Source: Mycobacterium sp. 1164966.3 (GTDB lineage: Bacteria; Actinomycetota; Actinomycetes; Mycobacteriales; Mycobacteriaceae). Taken from it: a stretch of 64,000 nt of DNA. The stretch spans positions 1 to 64,000 of the forward strand of contig NZ_LZSG01000021.1 of assembly GCF_001665395.1 (NCBI RefSeq). The letters are read 5' to 3'. This document shows, piece after piece, positions 12,572-21,390 of this stretch. Numbering within the stretch: position 1 is the stretch's first letter; every line of letters starts with the position of its first letter. The notes below the pieces were generated by a model. It searched no databases and was not told where the DNA came from. It saw only the letters and a list, made by a program, of their open reading frames with translations. A program made the translations under genes and the position numbers.

Positions 12572-12960
12572 CAACGGTGCTGCTCGACACTCACGTAGCG
12601 CATTGGTGGTCGGCCGAGCCGCATCAGCTCAGCCTGGCCGCGGCGCAAGCCGTCGAGCAGGCCGACGAGCTCGCCGTTGCGGCGATTACGTGGTTCGAAC
12701 TGGCATGGCTCGCCCATCATGAACGCATTCAACTCACAATTCCGATTGGATCCTGGTTGCAGCAACTGGCTGCGCACCTCCGCACCGTCGGCATCACTCC
12801 GTCCGTTGCCGCCGCCGCCGTCTCCCTGCCGTCGTCGTTCCCCGGTGATCCGGCCGACCGCTTGATCTACGCCACCGCTGTCGAACGGGGCTGGCGATTG
12901 GTCACCAAGGACAAGCGGCTGCGCAGCCATCGGCATCCGCGTCCCGTCACGGTTTGGTAA
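12568..12960 (+). CDS. vapC: VapC-type PIN-domain ribonuclease toxin
   Basis: A 130-residue PIN-domain endoribonuclease. The acidic metal-binding residues are in place: D7 in LLDTH, E44 in WFELA, the aspartates of GDPADRLIYATA, and D in VTKDKRL. VapC toxins cut tRNA or rRNA when free of antitoxin. Translation starts in the ATGA overlap with vapB. By gene order it matches vapC22. No inactivating change is visible, so the module looks functional. Confidence 0.94.
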   Translation: MTTVLLDTHVAHWWSAEPHQLSLAAAQAVEQADELAVAAITWFELAWLAHHERIQLTIPIGSWLQQLAAHLRTVGITPSVAAAAVSLPSSFPGDPADRLIYATAVERGWRLVTKDKRLRSHRHPRPVTVW

Positions 12961-12990
12961 GGGGCGCCGGTCGTTGCCTATCGTTGAAGC

Positions 12991-13239
12991 ATGTGCCGGA
13001 ATATCACCGAACTGCGTGGATTGCAGCCCGCGGCCACCGCCGAGGAGATCTCGGCGGCGGCGCGCCAGTATGTGCGCAAGGTCAGCGGCATCACCCGCCC
13101 GTCGGCCGCCAACGCCGAGGCATTCGAGGTGGCGGTCGCCGAGGTCACCGACACGACGACGCGGTTGCTGCAATCCCTGCCGCCGCGGCGCCAGCCGCCC
13201 AAGACCGTCCCGCCGCTGCGCCGGCTGGGAGTTGGATGA
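12991..13239 (+). CDS. DUF2277 family small protein
   Basis: An 82-residue soluble protein beginning MCRNITELRGLQP, the hallmark start of DUF2277, with the EEI, RQYVRKVSG and RLLQSL segments of that family. No function is established. It begins 30 bases after vapC and overlaps the next gene by ATGA, so it probably belongs to a two-gene unit with the DUF1802 protein rather than with vapBC. The conserved Met-Cys-Arg-Asn start makes the chosen ATG secure. Confidence 0.88.
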   Translation: MCRNITELRGLQPAATAEEISAAARQYVRKVSGITRPSAANAEAFEVAVAEVTDTTTRLLQSLPPRRQPPKTVPPLRRLGVG

Positions 13240-13796
13240 CGCGGGTCGCCACCGCTCCCGCGCTCAAGGAGTGGAGCGCGGCGGTGCACGCGCTGCTCGA
13301 CGGTCGTCAGCGGATCCTGCTGCGCAAGGGCGGCATCAACGAGAAGCGGTTCGAGGTGGCCGCCCGCGAGTTCCTGTTGTTCCCGACGGTCGCGCACAGC
13401 CACGCCCAGCGCGTCCGGCCCGAACACCGTGACCTGCTGGCCGCGGCGGCCGCGGACAGCACCGACGAGCACCTGACGCTGAGGGCAGCCGCGAAAGTGG
13501 TTGCGGCGCTTGAAGTCAATCGGCCGGACGGCCTGCGGGAAATCGAAGACCTGCACATCTGGACTGCTGAGTCGGTGCGCGCCGACCGGCTCGACTTCCG
13601 GCCGAAGCGCAAGCTGGCAGTGCTGGTGGTCCAGGCGATTCCGCTGACCCGGCCGATACGGATACTCCGCACCCCGGAATACGCCGGTTGCACCAGCTGG
13701 GTCCAGCTGCCCGTCGAACCCACCCTCGGCGCGCCGGTACACGCCGACGCGGCGCTAGCGGAGGTCGCCGCCCGGGTTCGCGACGCCGTCGGATAA
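13236..13796 (+). CDS. DUF1802 family protein
   Basis: A 186-residue protein with the DUF1802 pattern: ALKEWSAAVHALLDGRQRILLRKGGINE near the N-terminus and the EFLLFPTVAHSHAQRV segment. Function unknown; the family has no characterised catalytic motif I can point to. It starts in the ATGA overlap with the DUF2277 gene. The frame is open further upstream, but that part is the shadow of DUF2277. Corresponds by position to Rv2828c. Confidence 0.85.
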   Translation: MTRVATAPALKEWSAAVHALLDGRQRILLRKGGINEKRFEVAAREFLLFPTVAHSHAQRVRPEHRDLLAAAAADSTDEHLTLRAAAKVVAALEVNRPDGLREIEDLHIWTAESVRADRLDFRPKRKLAVLVVQAIPLTRPIRILRTPEYAGCTSWVQLPVEPTLGAPVHADAALAEVAARVRDAVG

Positions 13797-13885
13797 AGCA
13801 TCGACCGGAAGCACCAGCCCGAGCGTCCGAAGTGCACCGAATGGATGACCGTCCGCGCCCGGAGCTGCACGACGGTTGAGGCGAC

Positions 13886-14467
13886 TCAGAACTTGTAGAA
13901 CGGGGCGAGGTCGTTGGCCCGCTGCAAGTTGGTGGGCATGCAGTCGACCTCGGGGTTGGAGTAGACCGTCGAGAAGTACAAGGCCTGCTGCAGCACTCCG
14001 TAGCTGGTCTTGAAGGCGACCATGCAGGAGTAGAACCAGAAGCTGTTGTGATACGTCGGCTTCATCACCCAGTACTGGGCGGCGCGGTGTCCCTGGATCG
14101 TGGTCTCGAGCGCGTCAGCGGGCAGTGTCTGCTCGTAGGTGCGCCAAATGATCGGTTCGACGGCCATCTGATAGTTGCCTGCGTCGAAGTGACAGCGCAG
14201 CCCGTCTTCGTGTTCGGGCGGGGTGAACGCCAATCCCAGCCGCTGCAGGGCGTCGAACGGGATGTCCTCGCATGCGTCGAACGGGCGCGGGTCGGTGGTC
14301 GCCACGATGGGGCTCTTCATGGTGGTTGGCGTTTCGATCGGCTGCGCAGTCGACCGCAGTTCGATGGGCCCGCGTCCCGACGCGGGAGGCGCGCTCTGCC
14401 AGCTGACTGTCACCAAGACCGCTGCCACTAATGCGGCAAGCGCTCCGATCAGCCGCAACCTGGTAAC
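13886..14467 (-). CDS. exported DUF3558-like protein
   Basis: A protein of about 193 residues. The N-terminus is an uncleaved-signal or membrane-anchor type (TRLRLIGALAALVAAVLVTVSW), followed by a proline/serine-rich linker and a domain starting FDACEDIPFDALQRLGL, which resembles the DUF3558 pattern of actinobacterial cell-envelope proteins. There is no cysteine in a lipobox, so it is not an obvious lipoprotein. Four cysteines remain in the outer domain, possibly forming disulphides. A GTG at 14467 gives a normal signal start; ATG or GTG codons up to 14512 are alternatives. Monocistronic, opposite to its neighbours. Confidence 0.65.
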   Translation of the reverse strand, partial: VTRLRLIGALAALVAAVLVTVSWQSAPPASGRGPIELRSTAQPIETPTTMKSPIVATTDPRPFDACEDIPFDALQRLGLAFTPPEHEDGLRCHFDAGNYQMAVEPIIWRTYEQTLPADALETTIQGHRAAQYWVMKPTYHNSFWFYSCMVAFKTSYGVLQQALYFSTVYSNPEVDCMPTNLQRANDLAPFYKF

Positions 14468-14621
14468 CACGACACCCCCTGCGATCGGCGGTCCTTTGCC
14501 CGGACTATACAAGTCGGTTGCTCGCCGTCACAGTGAAACTAGAACTTGTCGAAACCAGAACCTGTGCTAGCTCGGCGGGCGTGCCGGTGGTGCTGCCGCC
14601 GGGCCGTTAGGGTGGTTATTC

Positions 14622-15599
14622 GTGGCTGGGCAAGAAAGAGGGTGGAGGTCGACCAACGGCGGGCAACCGACGTTGTGGGCGATCTCTGACCTGCACACCG
14701 GTCACACCGGTAACAAACCCGTCGCCGAGTCGCTGAACCCGTCGTCCCCGGACGATTGGCTGATCGTGGCGGGGGACGTTGCCGAGCGCACCGACGAGAT
14801 TCGCTGGACGCTTGACCTGCTGCGCCGGCGGTTCGCCAAGGTGATCTGGGTGCCCGGCAATCACGAGCTGTGGACCACCAGCCGCGATCCCAACCAGATC
14901 TTCGGCCGCGCGCGGTACGAATACCTGGTCAACATGTGCGACGAGATGGGCGTGGTCACGCCCGAGCACCCGTTTCCGGTGTGGACCGAGCGCGGCGGCC
15001 CGGCCACCATCGTGCCGATGTTCCTGCTCTACGACTACAGCTTTCTGCCGCAGGGGGCGACCACCAAGGCCGAGGGCTTGGCCATCGCGCGCCAGCGCAA
15101 CGTGTTGGCCACCGATGAATTCCTGCTCTCGCCGGAGCCTTACCACACCCGTGAGGCCTGGTGCCGGGAGCGCCTGGCCAGTACCCGAGCCCGCCTCGAA
15201 CAGCTGGACTGGATGACACCGACCGTGCTGGTGAATCACTTTCCATTGGTGCGAGAGCCCTGCGACGCCTTGTTCTATCCGGAGTTCTCGCTGTGGTGCG
15301 GCACCACCAAGACCGCCGACTGGCACACCCGTTACAACGCCGTCTGTTCGGTCTACGGCCACTTACACATCCCCCGCACCACCTGGTATGACGACGTGCG
15401 ATTCGAGGAGGTGTCGGTGGGCTACCCGCGCGAGTGGCGGCGCCGCAAGCCATACAGCTGGCTACGGCAGGTGCTGCCGGATCCCCAGTACGCGCCCGGT
15501 TACCTCAACGACTTCGGCGGACACTTCGTGATCACCCCCGAGATGCGGGCACAGGCCGCCCAGTTCCGGGAACGGTTGCGGCAGCGGCAATCTCGATGA
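14622..15599 (+). CDS. calcineurin-like metallophosphoesterase
   Basis: A 325-residue cytoplasmic metallophosphoesterase. The dinuclear metal motifs occur in order: SDLHTGH, AGDVAE, PGNHELW, VNHF and GHLHIPRT. Substrate unknown. It is the first gene of a tight three-gene unit with pptT and truB, each joined by a 4-base overlap. The M. tuberculosis orthologue of this position (Rv2795c) lies next to pptT, and I recall it described as a hydrolase that removes 4'-phosphopantetheine (PptH). If so, this gene reverses the PptT reaction. The GTG at 14622 fits the upstream spacing. Confidence 0.9.
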   Translation: MAGQERGWRSTNGGQPTLWAISDLHTGHTGNKPVAESLNPSSPDDWLIVAGDVAERTDEIRWTLDLLRRRFAKVIWVPGNHELWTTSRDPNQIFGRARYEYLVNMCDEMGVVTPEHPFPVWTERGGPATIVPMFLLYDYSFLPQGATTKAEGLAIARQRNVLATDEFLLSPEPYHTREAWCRERLASTRARLEQLDWMTPTVLVNHFPLVREPCDALFYPEFSLWCGTTKTADWHTRYNAVCSVYGHLHIPRTTWYDDVRFEEVSVGYPREWRRRKPYSWLRQVLPDPQYAPGYLNDFGGHFVITPEMRAQAAQFRERLRQRQSR

Positions 15600-16270
15600 C
15601 GGCCACGATGCTGGTGTCCTCCGTGTTGCCCGACGCGCGCGACATGGCGTACGCCGAGTTGTACTCCGACCCGCCCGGGCTGTCCCCGCTTCCCGAAGAG
15701 GAACCGCTGATCGCGAAGTCGGTTGCCAAGCGGCGCAACGAGTTCGTCACCGCCCGGCACTGCGCCCGCATCGCGATGCGTGAGCTCGGCCTGCCGCCGG
15801 TACCGATCCTGAAGGGAGACAAGGGGGAGCCGTGCTGGCCCGACGGCGTGGTGGGGAGCCTCACCCACTGCACCGGCTATCGCGGCGCGGTGGTGGCACG
15901 CAATAGTACGGTGCGCTCGGTGGGCATCGACGCCGAACCCCATGACGTGTTGCCCGACGGCGTGCTCGACGCGATCACGATCGACGAGGAACGTCACGAA
16001 ATCACCACCCTGCCCGCGGGGCTGCACTGGGACCGAATCCTGTTCTGCGCCAAGGAGGCAACGTACAAGGCGTGGTTCCCGTTGACAAAGCGCTGGCTGG
16101 GTTTCGAGGACGCTCACATCGTGTTCGACGTCGACGGCGAGGGGAACACCGGCGACTTCGTCTCCAAGATACTGGTCGACGGTGCCGCGCTGACCGGTCC
16201 GCCGCTGACCACCCTGCGCGGGCGCTGGTCGGTGGAGCGCGATCTGGTGCTGACCGCCATTGTGCTGTGA
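15596..16270 (+). CDS. pptT: 4'-phosphopantetheinyl transferase PptT
   Basis: A 224-residue Sfp-type transferase that moves phosphopantetheine from CoA to carrier domains of mycolic-acid, PDIM, sulfolipid and siderophore synthases, making it essential in mycobacteria. Seen: [26 protein letters not shown] (metal-binding acidic residues) and the [15 protein letters not shown] motif (magnesium and CoA binding). The ATG at 15596 overlaps the upstream stop; translation upstream in the same frame is a shadow. It overlaps truB by GTGA. Confidence 0.96.
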   Translation: MTATMLVSSVLPDARDMAYAELYSDPPGLSPLPEEEPLIAKSVAKRRNEFVTARHCARIAMRELGLPPVPILKGDKGEPCWPDGVVGSLTHCTGYRGAVVARNSTVRSVGIDAEPHDVLPDGVLDAITIDEERHEITTLPAGLHWDRILFCAKEATYKAWFPLTKRWLGFEDAHIVFDVDGEGNTGDFVSKILVDGAALTGPPLTTLRGRWSVERDLVLTAIVL

Positions 16271-17163
16271 GTTCAGCTGCCGGGCTCAGCCCGGGCATCG
16301 TCGTGGTCGACAAACCGGCCGGCATGACCAGTCACGACGTGGTGGGCCGCTGCCGCCGGATCTTCGCCACCCGCCGGGTGGGACACGCGGGGACGCTGGA
16401 CCCGATGGCCACGGGCGTGCTGGTGATCGGGATCGACCGTGCCACCAAGATCCTCGGCCTGCTGACCGCGGTGTCCAAGTCGTATGCCGCCACCATCCGG
16501 CTGGGCCAGACGACGTCCACCGAGGACGCCGAAGGTCAAGTGTTGCAATCGGTTTCGGCCGCACATCTGACATCTGAGGGTATCGATGCCGCGATCGAGG
16601 GGTTGCGTGGCGACATCATGCAGGTGCCGTCGGTGGTCAGCGCGATCAAGGTCGACGGCCGCCGCGCCTACCGGCTGGTTCGCGAGGGCCACACCGTCGA
16701 GCTCAAAGCCCGGCCGGTGCGCATCGAGAGGTTCGAGCTGGTGGCTCTTCGACGCGAGGATCAGCTGGTGGACGTGGACGTCGAGGTGGACTGCTCGTCG
16801 GGCACTTATGTCCGCGCGCTGGCCCGCGACCTCGGCGATGCGCTCGGGGTGGGTGGGCACCTGACGTCGCTGCGCCGCACCCGGGTCGGGCGCTTCGCGC
16901 TGGACCAGGCGTACTCGCTGGACGAGCTGGCGCAGCGGCCCCGGCTGAGCCTGACCCTCGACCAAGCCTGCCTGTTGCTGTTCCCGCGCCGCGACCTGAC
17001 CACTGATGAAGCCGAGGCGACCGGAAACGGCCGCTCGCTTTCACCCGCCGGCATCGACGGCGTCTACGCCGCTTGTGCCCCCGACGGCCGGGTGATCGCC
17101 CTGCTACGTGACGAGGGTTCGCGGACCAAGCCGGTCGTCGTGATCCGCCCCGCGACGCTCTAA
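16267..17163 (+). CDS. truB: tRNA pseudouridine-55 synthase
   Basis: A 298-residue TruB that makes pseudouridine at position 55 in the T-loop of tRNAs. The catalytic aspartate is D45 in [12 protein letters not shown]. The [10 protein letters not shown] and [12 protein letters not shown] segments of the family follow, then the C-terminal PUA-like extension. The start is a GTG sharing bases with the pptT stop. Length equals the M. tuberculosis protein as I recall it. Confidence 0.97.
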   Translation: MSSAAGLSPGIVVVDKPAGMTSHDVVGRCRRIFATRRVGHAGTLDPMATGVLVIGIDRATKILGLLTAVSKSYAATIRLGQTTSTEDAEGQVLQSVSAAHLTSEGIDAAIEGLRGDIMQVPSVVSAIKVDGRRAYRLVREGHTVELKARPVRIERFELVALRREDQLVDVDVEVDCSSGTYVRALARDLGDALGVGGHLTSLRRTRVGRFALDQAYSLDELAQRPRLSLTLDQACLLLFPRRDLTTDEAEATGNGRSLSPAGIDGVYAACAPDGRVIALLRDEGSRTKPVVVIRPATL

Positions 17164-17238
17164 AGAGCGATTAGATGCAGCCCAGCATGTATTGTTGACC
17201 TCGCCCAAACAGAGCGTCGCGGTGAAATGGGGTGAGCG

Positions 17239-17880
17239 GTGGCTGCCGAAGTCGACGGCCGGAGCGTCCGGCGCACGCAGGCCGAGCGCAGTGCGGCGAC
17301 CCGCGTGCGTTTGCTGGACGCGACCATCGAATGCCTGACCACCTATGGTTATGCCGGCACCACCACGCCCCGGGTAGCCGAGCTGGCTGGAGTTACCCGG
17401 GGCGCTCAGATTCACCACTTCCCGTCCAAGGAAGACCTGGTGGTCGCCGCGATCGAGCATCTGGCCCAGCAGCGCGCGCAAGCCGCAATCGCAGAGCTGG
17501 GTCGTGTCAAAGCCGGCACCGATCTGATCTCGACCGTGCTGGATTTCATGTGGGAAGCCCATCAGGGGCCTATGTTCATTGCCGCACTAGAACTTTGGGT
17601 TGCGGCTCGCACCGATCCGGTGTTGGCGCGTCAGATTCAGCGGGTGGAGCCGCTGGTGAACAGCGCGCTGATTGCGGCTATCGCCCAGCTGATCCCTGAA
17701 CAGCAGGCGCAGAAGCAGATACGGGATGTCGCCTACACCGCGATGGATGCACTGCGGGGAATCCTCGTCGCCAGCTTCGTCGAACAAGATTCCGACCGCG
17801 CTCGGCGGCGTTGGGAGCGTGCCTGCGCCGACCTGCGCCCCCGCCTCGCCGAAATTTTGCCGGAATCGTTGTCGCAATAG
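17239..17880 (+). CDS. TetR family transcriptional regulator
   Basis: A 213-residue regulator. The N-terminal helix-turn-helix is typical ([28 protein letters not shown], then [18 protein letters not shown]), followed by an all-helical ligand-binding domain. GTG start at 17239. It precedes the ltp1 operon on the same strand with a 92-base gap, so it probably controls that lipid-degradation operon and itself; the ligand would be an acyl-CoA or related lipid. In H37Rv I recall an insertion sequence between truB and ltp1, so this regulator may be missing there. Confidence 0.88.
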   Translation: MAAEVDGRSVRRTQAERSAATRVRLLDATIECLTTYGYAGTTTPRVAELAGVTRGAQIHHFPSKEDLVVAAIEHLAQQRAQAAIAELGRVKAGTDLISTVLDFMWEAHQGPMFIAALELWVAARTDPVLARQIQRVEPLVNSALIAAIAQLIPEQQAQKQIRDVAYTAMDALRGILVASFVEQDSDRARRRWERACADLRPRLAEILPESLSQ

Positions 17881-17931
17881 GACCGCCGGCCTTTGACGCA
17901 CCGCTGTTGACCTTCTGCCGGCAATTGTTGC

Positions 17932-17955
17932 AAGATACAGTCTGGTGTGTATGTT
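17932..17955. promoter_or_regulatory. candidate TetR operator ahead of ltp1
   Basis: AAGATACA (17932-17939) and TGTATGTT (17948-17955) form an imperfect inverted repeat (7 of 8 positions) with an 8-base spacer, 18 bases before the ltp1 start. The size and place fit a TetR-type operator. The match is short and could be chance. Confidence 0.35.
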
Positions 17956-17972
17956 TCTTCGAGAGGAGCGCC

Positions 17973-19163
17973 GTGGCGAACAAGGTATACGTGGTAGGCG
18001 TCGGCATGACGAAGTTCGAGAAGCCGGGCCGCCGCGAGGGCTGGGACTACCCCGATATGGCCAGAGAGTCGGGGACAAAGGCGCTCGAAGACGCCGGCAT
18101 TGAATACTCCGAGGTCGAGCAAGGTTACGTCGGCTATGTCTACGGGGAATCGACGTCCGGGCAGCGGGCTCTGTACGAGTTAGGCCTGACGGGTATTCCG
18201 ATCGTCAACGTCAACAACAACTGCTCGACCGGATCGACAGCGCTTTACCTTGCTGCCCAAGCGATTCGGGGCGGATTAGCGGAGTGCACGATCGCCCTGG
18301 GTTTCGAGAAAATGAAGCCGGGATCGCTGACCACGAGCTATGACGATCGCGCGCAGCCGATGGACAAGCATGTCATGGCGATGGCCGAGATATCTGAGGT
18401 GCTCTTTCCCGCGGCACCGTGGATGTTCGGCGCGGCGGGTCGCGAGCATATGAAGAAATACGGCAGCACCGCAGAGCATTTCGCGAAAATCGGCTACAAG
18501 AACCACAAGCATTCGGTGAATAATCCATTTGCGCAATTTCAGGAGTCCTACAGCCTCGACGACATCCTGGCGTCGCGGATGATCTACGACCCGCTCACCA
18601 AACTGCAGTGCTCGCCGACGTCGGATGGCTCGGGCGCGGCGATTCTGGCCTCGGAGGCCTTCGTCGACAAGCACGGACTGGCGGGCCAGGCGGTGGAGAT
18701 CGTGGGACAGGCCATGACGACCGACTTCACCTCAACCTTCGACGGCACCTGCAAAGGCCTCATCGGCTATGACATGAACGTCCAAGCCGCGCAACATGTC
18801 TACGACCAGTCCGGTCTGGGCCCGGAGGACTTCCAGGTGATCGAGCTGCACGACTGCTTCTCCGCCAACGAGCTGCTGTTGTACGAGGCTCTCGGCCTGT
18901 GTGGCGAGGGGGAGGCGCCCAAGTTGATCGACGATGACGACACCACCTACGGCGGACGCTGGGTGGTCAACCCGTCCGGCGGGCTGATCTCCAAGGGACA
19001 TCCGTTGGGCGCCACCGGTTTGGCGCAGTGCGCCGAGTTGACCTGGCAACTGCGCGGCACCGCTGACAAGCGCCAGGTCGAGGGCGTCACCGCGGCGCTG
19101 CAGCACAACATCGGGCTTGGCGGCGCCGCCGTCGTCACCGCATACCAACGAGCGGAGCGCTGA
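17973..19163 (+). CDS. ltp1: lipid-transfer protein / SCP2-type thiolase (Ltp1-like)
   Basis: A 396-residue thiolase-fold protein beginning [19 protein letters not shown]. It has the [11 protein letters not shown] nucleophile region and the C-terminal [14 protein letters not shown] motif. Such proteins are annotated as lipid-transfer proteins, but members act as thiolases or retro-aldolases in sterol side-chain degradation. The GTG at 17973 is preceded by GAGAGGAG; the frame extends upstream but without a ribosome site. First gene of an operon with SRPBCC, MaoC, SDR and fadE21 genes. Corresponds to Rv2790c by neighbourhood. Confidence 0.92.
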   Translation: MANKVYVVGVGMTKFEKPGRREGWDYPDMARESGTKALEDAGIEYSEVEQGYVGYVYGESTSGQRALYELGLTGIPIVNVNNNCSTGSTALYLAAQAIRGGLAECTIALGFEKMKPGSLTTSYDDRAQPMDKHVMAMAEISEVLFPAAPWMFGAAGREHMKKYGSTAEHFAKIGYKNHKHSVNNPFAQFQESYSLDDILASRMIYDPLTKLQCSPTSDGSGAAILASEAFVDKHGLAGQAVEIVGQAMTTDFTSTFDGTCKGLIGYDMNVQAAQHVYDQSGLGPEDFQVIELHDCFSANELLLYEALGLCGEGEAPKLIDDDDTTYGGRWVVNPSGGLISKGHPLGATGLAQCAELTWQLRGTADKRQVEGVTAALQHNIGLGGAAVVTAYQRAER

Positions 19164-19603
19164 TGGGACACATCGAAGCCACCCGGGACCTGGCCGCCAG
19201 TCCGGAAGCGCTGTGGGAAACGGTCGCCGATCTCGCCAACTGGGACAAGTGGTTCACCGTGCATGAAAAGTGGCTGGCGGAACCACCGGCCACGCTGAGC
19301 GAGGGCGCCAAGCTCACCGCCAAGATCGTCATGCTGGGGATGGCCAACAAGATCGAATGGACGATCGAATCAGTTGACGCGCCAAACCATTTGGTGCTGA
19401 GCGGCACCGGTATGGCCGGTGTCAAGGCGCAGTTCACGTTCGACATCGCGCCGGACGGCACCGGTTCCAAGTTCACCGTGTCCGGTGATTTCGAGGGTGC
19501 GATGATCAAGGGCGCGCTGGGCAAAGCGGTGGAAAAAGACGGCGTCAAACAGCTTGCCAAGACGCTGGATCAGCTCGACGAGTTGGCGTCGGCATCGGCA
19601 TGA
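19163..19603 (+). CDS. SRPBCC (START/Bet v1-like) lipid-binding family protein
   Basis: A 146-residue single-domain protein starting [27 protein letters not shown], the polyketide-cyclase/SRPBCC pattern with a hydrophobic ligand pocket. It overlaps ltp1 by one base (TGATG) and the MaoC gene by ATGA, so it is co-translated with the fatty-acid enzymes. It may bind or present a lipid intermediate. Some mycobacterial relatives (Rv0910) have been named toxins, but no antitoxin gene is present here, so I prefer a lipid role. Confidence 0.8.
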   Translation: MGHIEATRDLAASPEALWETVADLANWDKWFTVHEKWLAEPPATLSEGAKLTAKIVMLGMANKIEWTIESVDAPNHLVLSGTGMAGVKAQFTFDIAPDGTGSKFTVSGDFEGAMIKGALGKAVEKDGVKQLAKTLDQLDELASASA

Positions 19604-20469
19604 CAAGCGACGAGTTGCAGTTCGACGACAGCGCCCTGAACCAGTGGACCGACGACGAGCGGTTCGAGGTCACTCCGGAACGCCTGGCCGAGTACGCGGC
19701 GGCCACCAACGATCCGATCGAGGCACATCGTTCGGGGGAGGTGGCGCCGCCGGTATTCGCGATCGTGCCTGTCTTCGAGGCGCTGCTCATCCCGGCGGTC
19801 GACGTGATGCCAGTGGAGCTGATACCGCGAGTGGTGCACGGAGAGCAGGACTTTCGCTTCCATCGGCCGATCCGGCCCGGTGACAAGCTGGTTTCGCGCG
19901 GCAAGATGATCGGCTACGAAGGCCTGGAGAAGGGTACTCGGGCGGCCATCCTGCTCGAATGCCGAACCGAGGATGGTGAGCTGGTCAACGAGCAGTATGT
20001 GACCACGTTCGTTCGCGGGTTCAACGCGGGTAAGGCGGTGGGCGAATTGAGCCCAAGCCACAAGTTCGACGACGCGCTGCGCGCCAACGCCCCGGTTGCC
20101 AAGGTTCTACAACACATCGACGCGGACCAGACATTTCGCTACTCCCCGGCAGCCGGCGATCCGATGCCAATCCATCTCGACGAGGACGTGGCCAGGAACG
20201 CCGGACTGCCCGGGATCATCGCCCACGGGCTGTGCACCATGGCGTTCACCTCCTGGGCGGTGCTCACCGAGCTGGCCGACTCCGATGTCAACCGGCTCAA
20301 GCGGCTCGCGGTCCGATTCTCCAAACCGGTGCTGCCCGGCGATGACCTGGAGACCAAGATCTGGAAAAAGGGTTCTGCGAACGCAATCAGCAGCTACGCA
20401 TTCGAGACCACAAGAGGCGACGGCGCCGGGGTGGCCATCACCGACGGACTGGCGGAAATCGCCGACTGA
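19600..20469 (+). CDS. MaoC-like double hot-dog enoyl-CoA hydratase
   Basis: A 289-residue protein with two hot-dog domains. The N-terminal half lacks the hydratase motif. The C-terminal half has D187-x4-H192 (DPMPIH) followed by the GLPGIIAHGLCTM segment, the catalytic pair of R-specific hydratases. It would hydrate a 2-enoyl-CoA between the FadE21 and SDR steps of this operon. It overlaps the SRPBCC gene by ATGA and is followed by the SDR gene after 18 bases with a GGAGGAATG-like ribosome site. Confidence 0.88.
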   Translation: MTSDELQFDDSALNQWTDDERFEVTPERLAEYAAATNDPIEAHRSGEVAPPVFAIVPVFEALLIPAVDVMPVELIPRVVHGEQDFRFHRPIRPGDKLVSRGKMIGYEGLEKGTRAAILLECRTEDGELVNEQYVTTFVRGFNAGKAVGELSPSHKFDDALRANAPVAKVLQHIDADQTFRYSPAAGDPMPIHLDEDVARNAGLPGIIAHGLCTMAFTSWAVLTELADSDVNRLKRLAVRFSKPVLPGDDLETKIWKKGSANAISSYAFETTRGDGAGVAITDGLAEIAD

Positions 20470-20487
20470 CATTGGAGGAATGAGCAA

Positions 20488-21356
20488 ATGGGAGTTCTGG
20501 ACGGCCGGGTCGCGGTGATCACCGGCGCGGGCCGCGGTATCGGACGCGAACACGCGCTGCTGTTCGCGCGAGAAGGGGCCAGGGTCGTCGTCAACGATCT
20601 CGGCGGTGAGAATACCGGTGCGGGGGCTGACAGTGGCCCTGCCGGCGAAGTGGTCGACGAAATTGTTGCCTGCGGTGGCACCGCTGTCGCCAACACTGCC
20701 AACATCGCCACCTGGGATGGCGCGAAAAGCGTTGTGCAGCAGGCTGTCGAAGAATTCGGCCGATTGGACGTACTGGTCAACAACGCCGGGATCCTGCGCG
20801 ACTCCTTCATCGCGGGCATGGAGGAATCCCAATGGGACGCGGTGATCGCCGTCCACTTGAAAGGCCATTTCGCGATGCTGCACCACGCCGCCGCCTACTG
20901 GAAGAATCAGTCGAAGGCCGGCGATCAGCCCAACGCCGCGGTGATCAACCCGCGTCCGGGTCCGGGGTGACGCTCCCTAATCCCGGTCAGGCGAATTACG
21001 GTGCGGCCAAAGCCGGAATCGCGGCGTTGACCCTGATCGCCGCCGAGGAGCTGGAGCGCTATGGCGTTCGGGTGAACGCGATCGCGCCGATCGCCCGTAC
21101 CCGGCTCACCCTGGCCACCCCGGGCATGGGCTCGTTCATGGCCGAACCCGAGGAAGGCGAACACGATTTGTTCAGCCCGGCCAATATCTCGCCGTTGGTG
21201 GCCTACCTGGCGACGGAGAAGTGCCCGGTGACCGGCAAGGTGTACGCCGTTCAGGGTGGCGCGATTTCGCGACTGTCCGGATGGCGGGATGTGGATACCA
21301 TTGAGACCGACGGTCCCTGGCTGATCGACGACATCGCCGCGCGTCTGCCGCAGTAA
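20488..21356 (+). pseudogene. short-chain dehydrogenase/reductase, frameshifted near 20949
   Basis: The first frame (20488-20970) gives a normal SDR N-terminus: VITGAGRGIGREHA cofactor loop, NNAG, and then AVIN. The expected TASGSG catalytic-serine region is replaced by PRPGPG and a stop. The second frame supplies [23 protein letters not shown], with the Y-x3-K pair, and a full C-terminus ending at 21356. A missing base in AACCCG (expected AAC ACC GCG) at about 20949-20951 explains it. It would be a 3-hydroxyacyl-CoA dehydrogenase-like step (MFE-type) in the ltp1 operon. Real mutation or sequence error cannot be told here. Confidence 0.85.
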
Positions 21357-21390
21357 TCACCTCAAACTTCCACCCGATCAGGAGTATGTG

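Noticed and set aside
12344..14621. A CRISPR array or cas genes at the syntenic position
   Set aside because: No regularly spaced direct repeats or cas-like proteins were seen between 12.3 and 14.6 kb.
17164..17238. A remnant of the insertion sequence I recall at this place in H37Rv
   Set aside because: The 75-base gap between truB and the TetR gene holds no inverted repeat ends or transposase fragment.
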